DNA from: an uncultured Clostridia bacterium
GTDB taxonomy: Bacteria > Bacillota > Clostridia > TANB77 > CAG-508
DNA length: 22,112 nt
Assembly (NCBI GenBank): GCA_944393305.1
Contig: CALXZS010000003.1
Span: forward strand, 1 to 22,112
Direction: 5' to 3'
Below are positions 1 to 7,029 of the stretch, piece by piece. The notes under the pieces are model-generated. The model was given only the letters and a program-made list of their open reading frames with translations. It did not search any database and had not been told where the DNA came from. Each line of letters starts with the position of its first letter. The first letter of the stretch is position 1. Made by a program: the position numbers and the translations under genes.

Positions 1-1391
1 ATTATTTTTAATAATTCAAATGGATTATTTTCTATTATTTTTCTTTTCTCTGTTTTCAAAATAGCCTTAGCTGATTTTCCTCTATTTTCTTTTATCATTG
101 TATAGATTAATTCTATGCTTTCATCTAATTCTTGACTTTTTTTATTACCATATAAAACTTGCATAAGTTTTTTACATGTTGTCTTCGATTCTTCTAAGCT
201 TTTTTCAGTTAATACTTCTTCCAGTTCTATATTAGCATCTTCTCCAATTAAATATGCTAAACCATAATTACTATCTATATTTATTAATTCTTTTATTTGT
301 TCAATACTTAAACTTTTTATTATATTTACTTGTTCATTGCTATAATCATCAATAAATAGTTTCGATTCTGGAGCTGCTCCTCTATGTAAAACAACAAATG
401 ATGGAATTACTTTGCCTTTAGCTGAAAGAAGTTTTGAATTAAAAAATACTTCTTTTATCTTTTCTATGTCTTGCTCATTTATATCTTTAAAAATAGATGA
501 TAAAAATATTTGACTTTCCATTATTTTTTCATAACTTAGTAGCTTTACATTTTCTATATCTGCATATATTAAATTTCTAATTACTTTTGCACATCTTTCA
601 TCGTGTAAATTTTTATAAATATATTCTTTCAATTCATAAGGTATCATTTCAAACATTTGAGGCTGATTACTAATAGTTTCTAATTTTACATCTAAGCTCA
701 ATTTTTCAAATATAGAATTATCTTGCATAAACATATTAATTTGTATTTCATTATTTGCATATTGCAAATATTCTATATTTTCTCTTATATATTTTATTTG
801 ACTTTCTTGATTTAAGTATTTAAAGTCATCTATTCTATTTTGTAAATGCTTTTTTTGCTTTTCTTCATCTAGATAATTAATTAATTCTGGTTTTTGATGT
901 AATAATTGTTCTATTGTATTTTGTGAAAAATATTGCATTATATTTGGTATAACATCTAATGTTTTATTTTCTTTTAAATGCATTAAATATTCTATTTCTA
1001 TGTTTTTTTCTCTATTTATTATGTCAAAAAAAGTATAATCGTTTGATTTATTAGACAAATCCATTAAATGCATTAACTCTTCTTTTTCTATATCAATACA
1101 TCTTTGTGGTTCTTTTTTTAATATATTGATTTTTTGTTGTTCTGTTAAATCATTTATATTAACAATATATTTTTCTAATAATGCTGGTATTTTTTGCTCT
1201 GGTATTAAATCTAAATACAATATATTATTTGAATCATCTCGTGGAATTTTTAATGCAAATTCATCACTTAATTTTATGTATTCTGGGGCATTTTTATATC
1301 TTTCATAATCGAATTTTCTAAGTAAAAACATTCTTTTCCTTAGCTTTTGAAAAATATTTAGTTGCTTAACATTTGTCGATAGACTATTCAT
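1..1391 (-). CDS. Unrecognised helical-repeat protein, 3' end outside window
   Basis: The minus strand is open without a stop from an ATG at 1391 to the window edge, giving 463 codons, so the gene is truncated at its 3' end. The start is supported by GGAGG nine bases upstream of the ATG. The product is charged, rich in Lys, Glu, Ile, Leu and Asn, with no signal peptide and no obvious membrane segment, so it is probably cytoplasmic. I do not recognise a family. Residues about 152-266 read as six consecutive units of 19-20 residues (594-938), each with a hydrophobic residue near position 3, a polar E/Q-rich centre, an Ile/Leu near position 11-12 and a Phe/Leu at the end. This looks like an alpha-helical solenoid. 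Similar but more degenerate spacing occurs nearer the N-terminus. The C-terminal part of the visible product (about residues 290-460) is also predicted helical by eye. The function is unknown; a scaffold or binding role is only inference from the repeat architecture. Confidence 0.8.
   Translation of the reverse strand, partial: MNSLSTNVKQLNIFQKLRKRMFLLRKFDYERYKNAPEYIKLSDEFALKIPRDDSNNILYLDLIPEQKIPALLEKYIVNINDLTEQQKINILKKEPQRCIDIEKEELMHLMDLSNKSNDYTFFDIINREKNIEIEYLMHLKENKTLDVIPNIMQYFSQNTIEQLLHQKPELINYLDEEKQKKHLQNRIDDFKYLNQESQIKYIRENIEYLQYANNEIQINMFMQDNSIFEKLSLDVKLETISNQPQMFEMIPYELKEYIYKNLHDERCAKVIRNLIYADIENVKLLSYEKIMESQIFLSSIFKDINEQDIEKIKEVFFNSKLLSAKGKVIPSFVVLHRGAAPESKLFIDDYSNEQVNIIKSLSIEQIKELINIDSNYGLAYLIGEDANIELEEVLTEKSLEESKTTCKKLMQVLYGNKKSQELDESIELIYTMIKENRGKSAKAILKTEKRKIIENNPFELLKI
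594..938 (-). repeat. Six tandem 19-20 residue helical repeats within the partial ORF
   Basis: Translated on the minus strand, the segment breaks into units beginning MQYFSQ, INYLDE, KYLNQE, QYANNE, EKLSLD and EMIPYE. Their lengths are 19, 20, 19, 19, 19 and 19 residues. The units share a hydrophobic residue near position 3, a Glu or Gln at about positions 6-8, a hydrophobic residue near 11-12 and a terminal Phe, Leu or hydrophilic residue. The periodicity is seen directly; the alpha-solenoid fold is inferred. Confidence 0.6.
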
Positions 1392-1413
1392 TTGTTCTTT
1401 CCTCCACTTATAT

Positions 1414-1441
1414 ATTATCATTATTACTACATAAAAAGCAA
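1414..1441 (-). promoter_or_regulatory. Possible promoter of the partial left-edge gene
   Basis: On the minus strand TTGCTT (1436-1441) is followed after 16 bases by GATAAT (1414-1419), and the ATG at 1391 lies 23 bases beyond. The match to sigma-A consensus is moderate and the region is AT-rich, so this is tentative. The -35 element abuts the hairpin at 1441-1473. Confidence 0.3.
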
Positions 1442-1473
1442 GCTGTTTTTAGGGACACCTCCCAAAAACAGCT
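1441..1473. repeat. REP-like hairpin, copy 1 of an inverted pair
   Basis: A 10-base arm AGCTGTTTTT and its exact complement surround a GGGA/TCCC inner stem with a four-base CACC loop and one A/A mismatch. The core at 1445-1469 is the exact reverse complement of the core at 1499-1523. On the minus strand a T-rich stretch follows, so it may also terminate transcription arriving from the ATPase gene. Confidence 0.8.
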
Positions 1474-1495
1474 ACAAGTTATAAAATTATGTTAA

Positions 1496-1526
1496 GATGT
1501 TTTTGGGAGGTGTCCCTAAAAACATC
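1496..1526. repeat. REP-like hairpin, copy 2 of an inverted pair
   Basis: GATGTTTTT and its complement enclose GGGA-GGTG-TCCC. The 25-base core is a perfect inverted copy of the core at 1445-1469, separated by 29 bases. Two further half-copies, each with CCC followed by an A-run, trail to 1547 just before the ATPase stop codon. Two REP-like hairpins head to head with a short spacer is the layout of REPIN elements mobilised by RAYT transposases; no such transposase is in this window. Confidence 0.8.
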
Positions 1527-1547
1527 CCTAAAAACATTCCCAAAAAA

Positions 1548-2792
1548 TTAATATTCTAAACTATTAGGATCTAAAAGGAAATCATATATCCCCATTATTA
1601 TTATTCCATTTTCATAACGAGATTTCTTTATATTATCCCCTACAATTATTATCTTTTTAAAAAAATCATTTACGTTTAATAATGATTTCTGTTCTTGTGC
1701 AACTTTTTCAGGAGTTTTCATTTCTAATGCTGATTGAATGTAAATTTTATTGTTTCCTTTATTTGCAACAAAATCTATTTCTAATTGTTTTTTACTATCT
1801 CCTTCTCTTATTTCAACAGTTCCAACATCAACATTATATCCACGTTTTCTTAATTCTAAATAAATTACATTTTCCATTATATGTGATGTTTCTTCACTTT
1901 GTCTAAAATCTAAAAATGAATTTCTTATTCCCATATCCGTAAAATAATATTTTTGAGGAGTTTCTATAAATTTTTTTCCTCTTACATCAAAACGTCTTGC
2001 TTTTTCTATCATAAAAGCATCTTGCAGATATCCTAAATAATTATATATTGTTTTGTCAGTCATTTTTGAACTTCTATCTCGTTCTTTAAATACATTTGAT
2101 AATTTTAGTGGATTTGTTAATGAGCCTATATCTGATGCTATTATTTGCACCAACATTTCTAATTCTTCTTTATTCTGTACTTTATTTCTTTCAACAATGT
2201 CATTAATGTATACATTTTCTTTTTGTGTCTTTAAGTAATTTGTTTTAGCATTATCTGTTTTAGAAAGTAGTGTTAATGGTAAGCCTCCATAAGTATAATA
2301 TTCATTTAACGCCTTTTCTTCACTTTGTCCATACACAGAATAAAATTCATCAAATGATAAAGGATAAACTCTTATTTCATCTCCTCTACCTCTAAATTCT
2401 GTAATAATATCTGATGATAAAAATTTTGAATTACTTCCTGTTACATATATTTCTACATTACTTATATGCATAAAACCTATTAAAACTGATTCGAACTCTT
2501 TAACTTGCTGTATTTCATCTAATATTAGGTAATATTTTTTATCATCAATAATTAAGCTTCTTATATATTGATCAAGTATATCTGGATCTAAATATTTACT
2601 ATTTTTTCTCTCATCTAAACTTAATTTTATAATATGATCTTCTTTTACTCCTTGCTGAATAAGGTAATTTTTAAAAATTGGATCTAATAAATAAGATTTG
2701 CCACATCTTCTTATTCCTGTAACTATTTTTATAAGTCCATTATCAATTCTATCTATAAGTTCATTTAAATAAAAATCTCTTTTTATTTCCAT
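1548..2792 (-). CDS. AAA-family ATPase with DUF4143 domain
   Basis: The product is a 414-residue ATPase of the widespread AAA_14/DUF4143 family, whose cellular role is generally unknown. The N-terminal domain has a Walker A motif (GIRRCGKS, about residues 27-34) and a Walker B motif (LILDEIQ, about 92-98). A sensor-like segment follows (EIYVTGSNSKFLSS). The C-terminal DUF4143 part contains the family-typical LEIDFVA and IYIQSA strands, which resemble a restriction-nuclease-like fold. The reading frame is open back to 2873, but ATG 2792 (MEIKRD) is preferred: it has GGAGG eight bases upstream, whereas the longer forms would be translated from inside the palindromic promoter element. The gene stands alone, bounded by REP-like hairpins on both sides and preceded by a duplicated palindrome. 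That looks like a self-contained cassette that may have been acquired horizontally. Length is normal for the family and no key motif is missing. Confidence 0.9.
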   Translation of the reverse strand: MEIKRDFYLNELIDRIDNGLIKIVTGIRRCGKSYLLDPIFKNYLIQQGVKEDHIIKLSLDERKNSKYLDPDILDQYIRSLIIDDKKYYLILDEIQQVKEFESVLIGFMHISNVEIYVTGSNSKFLSSDIITEFRGRGDEIRVYPLSFDEFYSVYGQSEEKALNEYYTYGGLPLTLLSKTDNAKTNYLKTQKENVYINDIVERNKVQNKEELEMLVQIIASDIGSLTNPLKLSNVFKERDRSSKMTDKTIYNYLGYLQDAFMIEKARRFDVRGKKFIETPQKYYFTDMGIRNSFLDFRQSEETSHIMENVIYLELRKRGYNVDVGTVEIREGDSKKQLEIDFVANKGNNKIYIQSALEMKTPEKVAQEQKSLLNVNDFFKKIIIVGDNIKKSRYENGIIIMGIYDFLLDPNSLEY

Positions 2793-2805
2793 ATTCCAAA
2801 CCTCC

Positions 2806-2850
2806 ATTACGAATTTTTTCCGTTTACGGAACTTTTTCGTAATTATTATA
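2806..2850 (-). promoter_or_regulatory. 45-bp palindromic element, proximal copy (operator candidate)
   Basis: TTACGAA and TTCGTAA form the outer arms and CCG/CGG the inner arms around a four-base centre. On the minus strand the element carries TATAAT at its upstream edge (2845-2850). It therefore covers the expected transcription start and leader of the ATPase gene and ends at the ribosome-binding site. It differs from the copy at 2880-2924 at two of 45 positions. Confidence 0.7.
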
Positions 2851-2873
2851 TCAAAAATCTTAAATTTATTCAA
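2845..2873 (-). promoter_or_regulatory. Promoter of the DUF4143 ATPase gene
   Basis: On the minus strand TTGAAT (2868-2873) is followed by a 17-base spacer and a perfect TATAAT (2845-2850). The predicted start near 2838 lies inside the palindrome at 2806-2850, which leaves a leader of about 46 bases to ATG 2792. This placement fits repression by something that binds the palindrome. Confidence 0.75.
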
Positions 2874-2879
2874 CCTTTC

Positions 2880-2924
2880 ATTACGAATTTTTTCCGTTTG
2901 CGGAATTTTTTCGTAATTATTATA
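2880..2924 (-). promoter_or_regulatory. 45-bp palindromic element, distal copy
   Basis: This near-identical direct repeat of 2806-2850 starts 74 bp away, close to seven helical turns. It also carries TATAAT on the minus strand (2919-2924), but I see no good -35 upstream of it. The similarity extends a few bases beyond the palindrome into the CCTCC/CCTTTC sequence, consistent with a duplication of a promoter-operator-leader unit. Confidence 0.7.
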
Positions 2925-2951
2925 TGTGTTTTTTATATTAATATTCTTGAA

Positions 2952-2978
2952 TGTTTTTTGGAGGTGTCCCCAAAAACA
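2952..2978. repeat. REP-like hairpin, degenerate single copy
   Basis: TGTTTTTTGGAGGTGTCCCC followed by AAAAACA matches the 1498-1525 core, in the same orientation, with two or three changes. It is followed by another half-copy (AGCCCCAAAAGC). It lies on the opposite side of the ATPase gene from the inverted pair. Confidence 0.7.
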
Positions 2979-3027
2979 GCCCCAAAAGCAAATTATTTTA
3001 CAATTCTGTGTCTTTTTGCGAAAATTG

Positions 3028-3056
3028 TTGTTTTTTGTTTTTTTATGTATTATAAT
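3028..3056 (+). promoter_or_regulatory. Promoter of the VWA surface protein gene
   Basis: TTGTTT (3028-3033), a 17-base spacer and a perfect TATAAT (3051-3056) lie 60 bases upstream of ATG 3117. The -35 matches only the TTG half of consensus, so strength probably depends on the -10 element. Confidence 0.6.
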
Positions 3057-3116
3057 GTAAAAAGTATTAATTTTAATTTTTTGTATAAAATATAAAATAA
3101 GAAAAGGAGAATGATT

Positions 3117-4574
3117 ATGAAGAAAGTTTTTAGTTTTTTAATGACTATTGTTTTAGTTCTTTTATTAAGTTGTACTATGTCATTTGCAACTGGAACAGAG
3201 TCAAATATGACTAATAAAGCAGATGCAAGTATGACTTTAGTTGAAAATAATGTTAATCATATTAGTTTTGGTCAACATGGAGAATTTGAAAAAAGTTTAA
3301 TAGAGTGCAATACTAACGAAAAAACTATTGATATAGGTTTAACAGTTAGAAATACTGCTGAAAGTTTAGAAAACAAGGATGCTAATATTGTACTTTTAAT
3401 AGATGTTTCAAATAGTATGGTTCAAAATCAAGTTGAACTTAATGGTGAAACTGTTACAAGAAAAGAGGCTGTACTTAGATCTGCACAAACTTTAACAGAT
3501 AAACTTCTTGATGTAAATCCTGACATTCAAATAGGTATTGTTGAATTTTCAACTGATCCTAATTTTTATGATGATGAAGGTAATATAGTTGAAGATGGTG
3601 GCGGATATACAAGACCTGGTACAGATAATGATGCAAGAATTCTTACAGATACTTTAACAAATAATAGAGATACTATATCTCAAGCATTAGCAACAGCTTC
3701 TAATGATGTTATGGGTGCTCAAACAAATATTGAAGTTGGTTTAGATGCTGCTTATTCACTACTTGAAGGAACAGCTAGTGAAGATGTTGAAAATTATATT
3801 ATTACTTTAACTGATGGTGTTCCAAATGTTGCAAGAGGAACAGGTATTGACCCTGAGTATTCTGCTGAAACTTCTACTCCTACAAGAGAGAAATTAGAAG
3901 AATTAAATAATAATGGTGTAAATTTAATATCTGTACTTATAGAATTAGATGAAACAGAAATTGCAACTTCGCCAGAAGACCCAAAACCAACATATAGAGA
4001 CGTAGCTGAAAGAATTTTTGGTACTGCTATATCTCCAACAGCTGGTAGTGTTTATTACATTTCTGATGAAGAAGTTGAAAATACTATTGCTAATACAATT
4101 TATGATAGTTTAGTTAGAGTAAATTATGTATTAAATAATGTTGTTATAAAAGATTATTTTCCACAAAACATTATAGATAATTTTGAATATGCAGAACTTA
4201 CTGAAGCTAGCATGGGTGATGTTACAGCTGAAGTAAATCCTGATGATAATTCTATAACATGGACAATTCCTACTTTAGGACCTGGAGAAGAAGCTACATT
4301 TTCTTATAGATTAACATTAAAGGATGAATTCAATTCTGAAATTGTTGGAATTAATTTACCAACTAACGAAAATGTTGAAATAACTTATGATGAAAATGGT
4401 ACTCCTGGTTCAGCAGAAAATGACGCTTCTCCAGTTGTAGCATTGGATGTACTTCCTAAAACACCTATTCCTCAAACAGGTATTTATACTGGTTTAGCTA
4501 TTATAGGTACAGTTGCAATTGTAGGTGTAATTGGAATTGGATGTTACAGTTATATAAAGAGAAATAAATTTTAA
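3117..4574 (+). CDS. Secreted VWA-domain protein with sortase-type C-terminus
   Basis: The product has 485 residues. Residues 1-25 form a signal peptide (Lys-Lys, a hydrophobic core, then SFA before TG). A von Willebrand A domain follows at about residues 90-345 with a complete MIDAS: D96-x-S98-x-S100, a Thr in the QTNIEVGLDAA segment and Asp in LTDGVP. Next is a beta-rich segment with ITWTIPTLGPGEEATFSYRL, of the kind found in wall-anchored adhesins. The C-terminus has PKTPIPQTG, a hydrophobic helix and YIKRNKF, the layout of a sortase signal, with IPQTG as the likely LPxTG-type motif. ATG 3117 is chosen over ATG 3111 because AGGAG sits seven bases before it and only one base before the other. 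A Cys at residue 19 follows LLS, so a lipoprotein reading is a weaker alternative. It is probably a metal-dependent adhesin or pilus-tip-like protein at the cell surface. No sortase or pilin gene is nearby and the gene is monocistronic. Confidence 0.88.
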   Translation: MKKVFSFLMTIVLVLLLSCTMSFATGTESNMTNKADASMTLVENNVNHISFGQHGEFEKSLIECNTNEKTIDIGLTVRNTAESLENKDANIVLLIDVSNSMVQNQVELNGETVTRKEAVLRSAQTLTDKLLDVNPDIQIGIVEFSTDPNFYDDEGNIVEDGGGYTRPGTDNDARILTDTLTNNRDTISQALATASNDVMGAQTNIEVGLDAAYSLLEGTASEDVENYIITLTDGVPNVARGTGIDPEYSAETSTPTREKLEELNNNGVNLISVLIELDETEIATSPEDPKPTYRDVAERIFGTAISPTAGSVYYISDEEVENTIANTIYDSLVRVNYVLNNVVIKDYFPQNIIDNFEYAELTEASMGDVTAEVNPDDNSITWTIPTLGPGEEATFSYRLTLKDEFNSEIVGINLPTNENVEITYDENGTPGSAENDASPVVALDVLPKTPIPQTGIYTGLAIIGTVAIVGVIGIGCYSYIKRNKF

Positions 4575-4576
4575 TG

Positions 4577-4620
4577 ATAAAGAACTTTAGGGATTATTCC
4601 TTAAAGTTCTTTATTTTTAT
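4577..4620 (+). terminator. Rho-independent terminator after the VWA gene
   Basis: AAAGAACTTTA and TAAAGTTCTTT form a stem around GGGA-TTA-TTCC, followed by TTATTTTTAT. It starts two bases after the stop codon. A third copy of the arm (AAAAGAACTTTAA, 4624-4635) could pair alternatively with the downstream arm. Confidence 0.85.
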
Positions 4621-4649
4621 ATAAAAGAACTTTAATATTAATAACGTCT

Positions 4650-4689
4650 ATTTGAACCTCACATCATTAAAATGACAAGAGGTTCAAAT
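4650..4689. terminator. Hairpin between convergent genes, possible terminator
   Basis: ATTTGAACCTC (4650-4660) is exactly complementary to GAGGTTCAAAT (4679-4689), and a small CATT/AATG stem lies in the loop. It is between the convergent VWA and Nudix genes. Neither strand has a clean T-run after it, so it could be a weak bidirectional terminator or an mRNA 3'-end stabiliser. Confidence 0.5.
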
Positions 4690-4722
4690 TTATAATAATA
4701 CATTTCAAACTAAAATTATCCA

Positions 4723-5355
4723 TTACCATTTTATTAATTCTAAATTTTCTCCATTTATATATCTTTTTGATGCTATCACTAATCTCAAAAATAATTCATC
4801 ACCCTCTAAGTATGCTTTTACAAAATTTTCCAATGTTACTTCTACATATTTTTCATTATTATCTATGCCAACAATACTTGATTTCTTTTTTAATAATAAA
4901 TTTATACAATCATCAATATTAAATTCTATAAAACCATATACTTCATCATCCTGACACTTTAAATTAGTTGTAGAACCGTTATACGGAATAAGAAATATCT
5001 TTTGAAATTCTCTAACTATATAATCCTCTTTAACAATAGTTGAAACTTGTCTTTCACCCAAGTATATTAACTCTTTAAAGTCAATTTTTATTCCGGTTTC
5101 TTCTTTTATCTCTCTAATTCCATCTTCAATTTTTTCACCTGATTTGTAATGTCCACCTACTGAAATTTCTATTTTGTTTGTATCATGTACTTTATTATGT
5201 TTTGCATTTTTGATTTGAAAAATCACACTATTTTTATTCTTATTAACAATAATTCCATTAAATACTTCATGCCATAACCCCAATTTATGTGCTAATTCTT
5301 TTTCACATATTCCAACATATTCATGATTTTCATTATAAATATCAATTAATTCCAT
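4723..5355 (-). CDS. Nudix hydrolase, isopentenyl-diphosphate-isomerase-like subgroup
   Basis: The product is a 210-residue Nudix protein. Family members cleave nucleoside diphosphates linked to another moiety, or act as diphosphate isomerases. The Nudix box is at residues 68-89: G68, E74, R81-E82, E85-E86, G88. All metal-binding positions are present, but six residues rather than the canonical seven separate E74 from R81. The N-terminal DIYNENHEYVG and GLWHEVFNGIIVN segments resemble the IPP-isomerase-like branch of Nudix proteins. The C-terminal 60 residues beyond the fold are charged and helical. AGGAG lies five bases before ATG 5355. It is the last gene of a four-gene operon, eight bases after the HPrK-like gene. 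The substrate cannot be assigned; the MazG-like and kinase-like neighbours favour a nucleotide or phosphorylated small molecule. Confidence 0.88.
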   Translation of the reverse strand: MELIDIYNENHEYVGICEKELAHKLGLWHEVFNGIIVNKNKNSVIFQIKNAKHNKVHDTNKIEISVGGHYKSGEKIEDGIREIKEETGIKIDFKELIYLGERQVSTIVKEDYIVREFQKIFLIPYNGSTTNLKCQDDEVYGFIEFNIDDCINLLLKKKSSIVGIDNNEKYVEVTLENFVKAYLEGDELFLRLVIASKRYINGENLELIKW

Positions 5356-5363
5356 ATTATCTC

Positions 5364-6452
5364 CTATCTTATTAAATCATCTATAATTTTCTTTTTATCG
5401 CTTTCTGGTCCATACTCAAGTTGTAATAATTCTTTTTCTTTTATCGTCTGTTGAATAACATCATATTTATTCTCTATTACATCATCAATGGTTTTCTTTC
5501 TTTTCCTTATCCATTCCAATCTTAAACTCTCCGAATCAAAAGGAGTAAAACAAGTCCTATCCAATGAAATATATTTTTCTCTATTATCCATCTCCTGTAT
5601 TCTAAAAGAACTTCCCATATGTAGATTTATTTTTGGAAAGACAATAATATCCATTCTTCTTTGTTCTTCCATTTGTGTTCCTTCAAATATTTTTCCTATA
5701 TCTGTTAAAGGTACTGGTACTTTATCATTATTAGTAGTTTCTTCATAAACCATTCCTATTTTCCTTTCATATAATCTTGTTTTTTTAAAATACTCATCTA
5801 AATATCTATTATTTTTTGCTGTACCACTTGCAAAAACAACTGGTATAGGAAAGTATTTCATTTCTCCCTCTTTCATGAAAACTCTATCATTAGAAACAAA
5901 TCCTTTTCTTTCTAATTCTTCAGATAACATTTCAACTGCCAAAGTAGTTTTTCCACTTCCCGAATTTCCCAAAAGTAAAATTCCATTTTTGTTAAGAGAC
6001 ATCCCTGTCCCATGCATAAATAAATTTCCCTCATCTTCTCTTTCTCTAACTAATAATTCTCTTAAAATTCTAAATGGCCATTTTATTCCTTCTTCTCTAC
6101 TATCTGTTAATATTGTATAATTATAATCATCATCTTTAATACAAACATATTCTCCATTATCAATTAAATATACCCTTTTAGACAAATCTGGTATTTCTAC
6201 TTCTTTATGTACTTGGTTTTCAAAACTTTGATATAATTTACCTTTTCTTCTTTTACATTCCTCTAAGTACTTTTCAAAAATATATTTATCTGTTACATAG
6301 TCTATATTTATTCTTTTTACTTCTTTTTTAGGTATTCTGCAAGGAATATAAAATTCTCTTATATGTTCCAACTGTCTATCATAATCATTATCATTAAAAG
6401 AATTTATGCAAAAAATAATATCTCCAAAATTACATTCTATAGTTTTCTTCAT
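5364..6452 (-). CDS. HPr-kinase-like P-loop protein
   Basis: The product has 362 residues. Residues 144-192 carry FMHGTGM, a run of small hydrophobics, Walker A (GNSGSGKTT, 162-170) and SNDRVF. This order (His-containing strand, P-loop, then a SxDD/NDR-like strand) is that of HPr kinase/phosphorylase C-terminal domains and of the HPrK-related proteins found beside peptide-modifying enzymes. The N-terminal 140 residues and the C-terminal 90 residues, which end in a Lys/Glu-rich helix, are unfamiliar. True HPr kinase has a different N-terminal domain, so this is not hprK itself. It overlaps the MazG-like gene by 23 bases and precedes the Nudix gene by eight. The nearest Shine-Dalgarno, GGAGG, is 15 bases from ATG 6452, rather far, so translation is probably coupled to the upstream gene. 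Likely an ATP-dependent kinase of a small molecule or protein; the target is unknown. Confidence 0.75.
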   Translation of the reverse strand: MKKTIECNFGDIIFCINSFNDNDYDRQLEHIREFYIPCRIPKKEVKRINIDYVTDKYIFEKYLEECKRRKGKLYQSFENQVHKEVEIPDLSKRVYLIDNGEYVCIKDDDYNYTILTDSREEGIKWPFRILRELLVREREDEGNLFMHGTGMSLNKNGILLLGNSGSGKTTLAVEMLSEELERKGFVSNDRVFMKEGEMKYFPIPVVFASGTAKNNRYLDEYFKKTRLYERKIGMVYEETTNNDKVPVPLTDIGKIFEGTQMEEQRRMDIIVFPKINLHMGSSFRIQEMDNREKYISLDRTCFTPFDSESLRLEWIRKRKKTIDDVIENKYDVIQQTIKEKELLQLEYGPESDKKKIIDDLIR

Positions 6453-6981
6453 AATTTTTTAAAAATTCCTCCGCATTATCTTTCATCTTTTTAAATTCTG
6501 TAATAACATCAATATTACATTCAATTGCATAATTTATTGTCAATAAATAAATTCTTAATATTCTATCGTTTATAAAATCTAATCTGCTTTCAAATCCGAC
6601 TCTTTCTTTTTTAAATCTATATGATTCTTCTTCCATCACAGTTTCAACTAATTGTCCGTATAATGCAACTATCCCATCAATTTCTGAATATTTAAAATCT
6701 ATATTTTTTTTAAAATCAACATCCTCTAAATATCCTAAATACATAGTTTGCAATAAAACATCTGAGATTTCATCTCCTAAATTATTTATATTTCTCATTG
6801 GCTCTTTCACATCAGAATTATTACATTTTATATCAAAAATATGCCCAATTTGAACTCCCAATTCTAATAAAACGGTCATAATATTCCATTTTTTATTTTC
6901 TGTTTTCTTGAATCCCTCTTTTAATTCTATTGCTTCGTTATAACATTCATCAATAAATTTTATCTTTACATCTTCCATCAT
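6430..6981 (-). CDS. MazG-like all-alpha NTP pyrophosphohydrolase
   Basis: The product is a predicted all-helical protein of 183 residues. An early helix carries KWNIMTVLLELGVQIGHIFD, followed about 20 residues later by NNLGDEISDVLLQTMYLG, whose E71-x-x-D74 pair matches the ExxD metal site of MazG/dUTPase-type nucleotide pyrophosphohydrolases. In the first helix only one Glu of the usual ExxE pair is obvious, with His in place of other acidic residues, so activity is not certain. A GTG at 6987 lies inside the ribosome-binding site and is rejected. AAGGAG precedes ATG 6981 by five bases and ATG 6978 by eight, so either may be used. The C-terminal 90 residues are helical without a recognised motif. 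It is the second gene of the operon, 48 bases after the radical SAM gene. Family members hydrolyse NTPs or modified NTPs to NMP and pyrophosphate. Confidence 0.6.
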   Translation of the reverse strand: MMEDVKIKFIDECYNEAIELKEGFKKTENKKWNIMTVLLELGVQIGHIFDIKCNNSDVKEPMRNINNLGDEISDVLLQTMYLGYLEDVDFKKNIDFKYSEIDGIVALYGQLVETVMEEESYRFKKERVGFESRLDFINDRILRIYLLTINYAIECNIDVITEFKKMKDNAEEFLKNYEENYRM

Positions 6982-7029
6982 ATTCACTCCTTATACAACT
7001 CAAATTAATGTAATTTTTATTAGCATAGC

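Noticed and set aside
2793..2873. Longer N-terminus for the DUF4143 ATPase
   Set aside because: The extra codons would come from the palindromic promoter element and the only good GGAGG site serves ATG 2792.
2806..2924. Possible mini CRISPR array
   Set aside because: Only two copies, long palindromic units and TATAAT edges; the 29-base interval holds a -35 element, and there are no cas genes.
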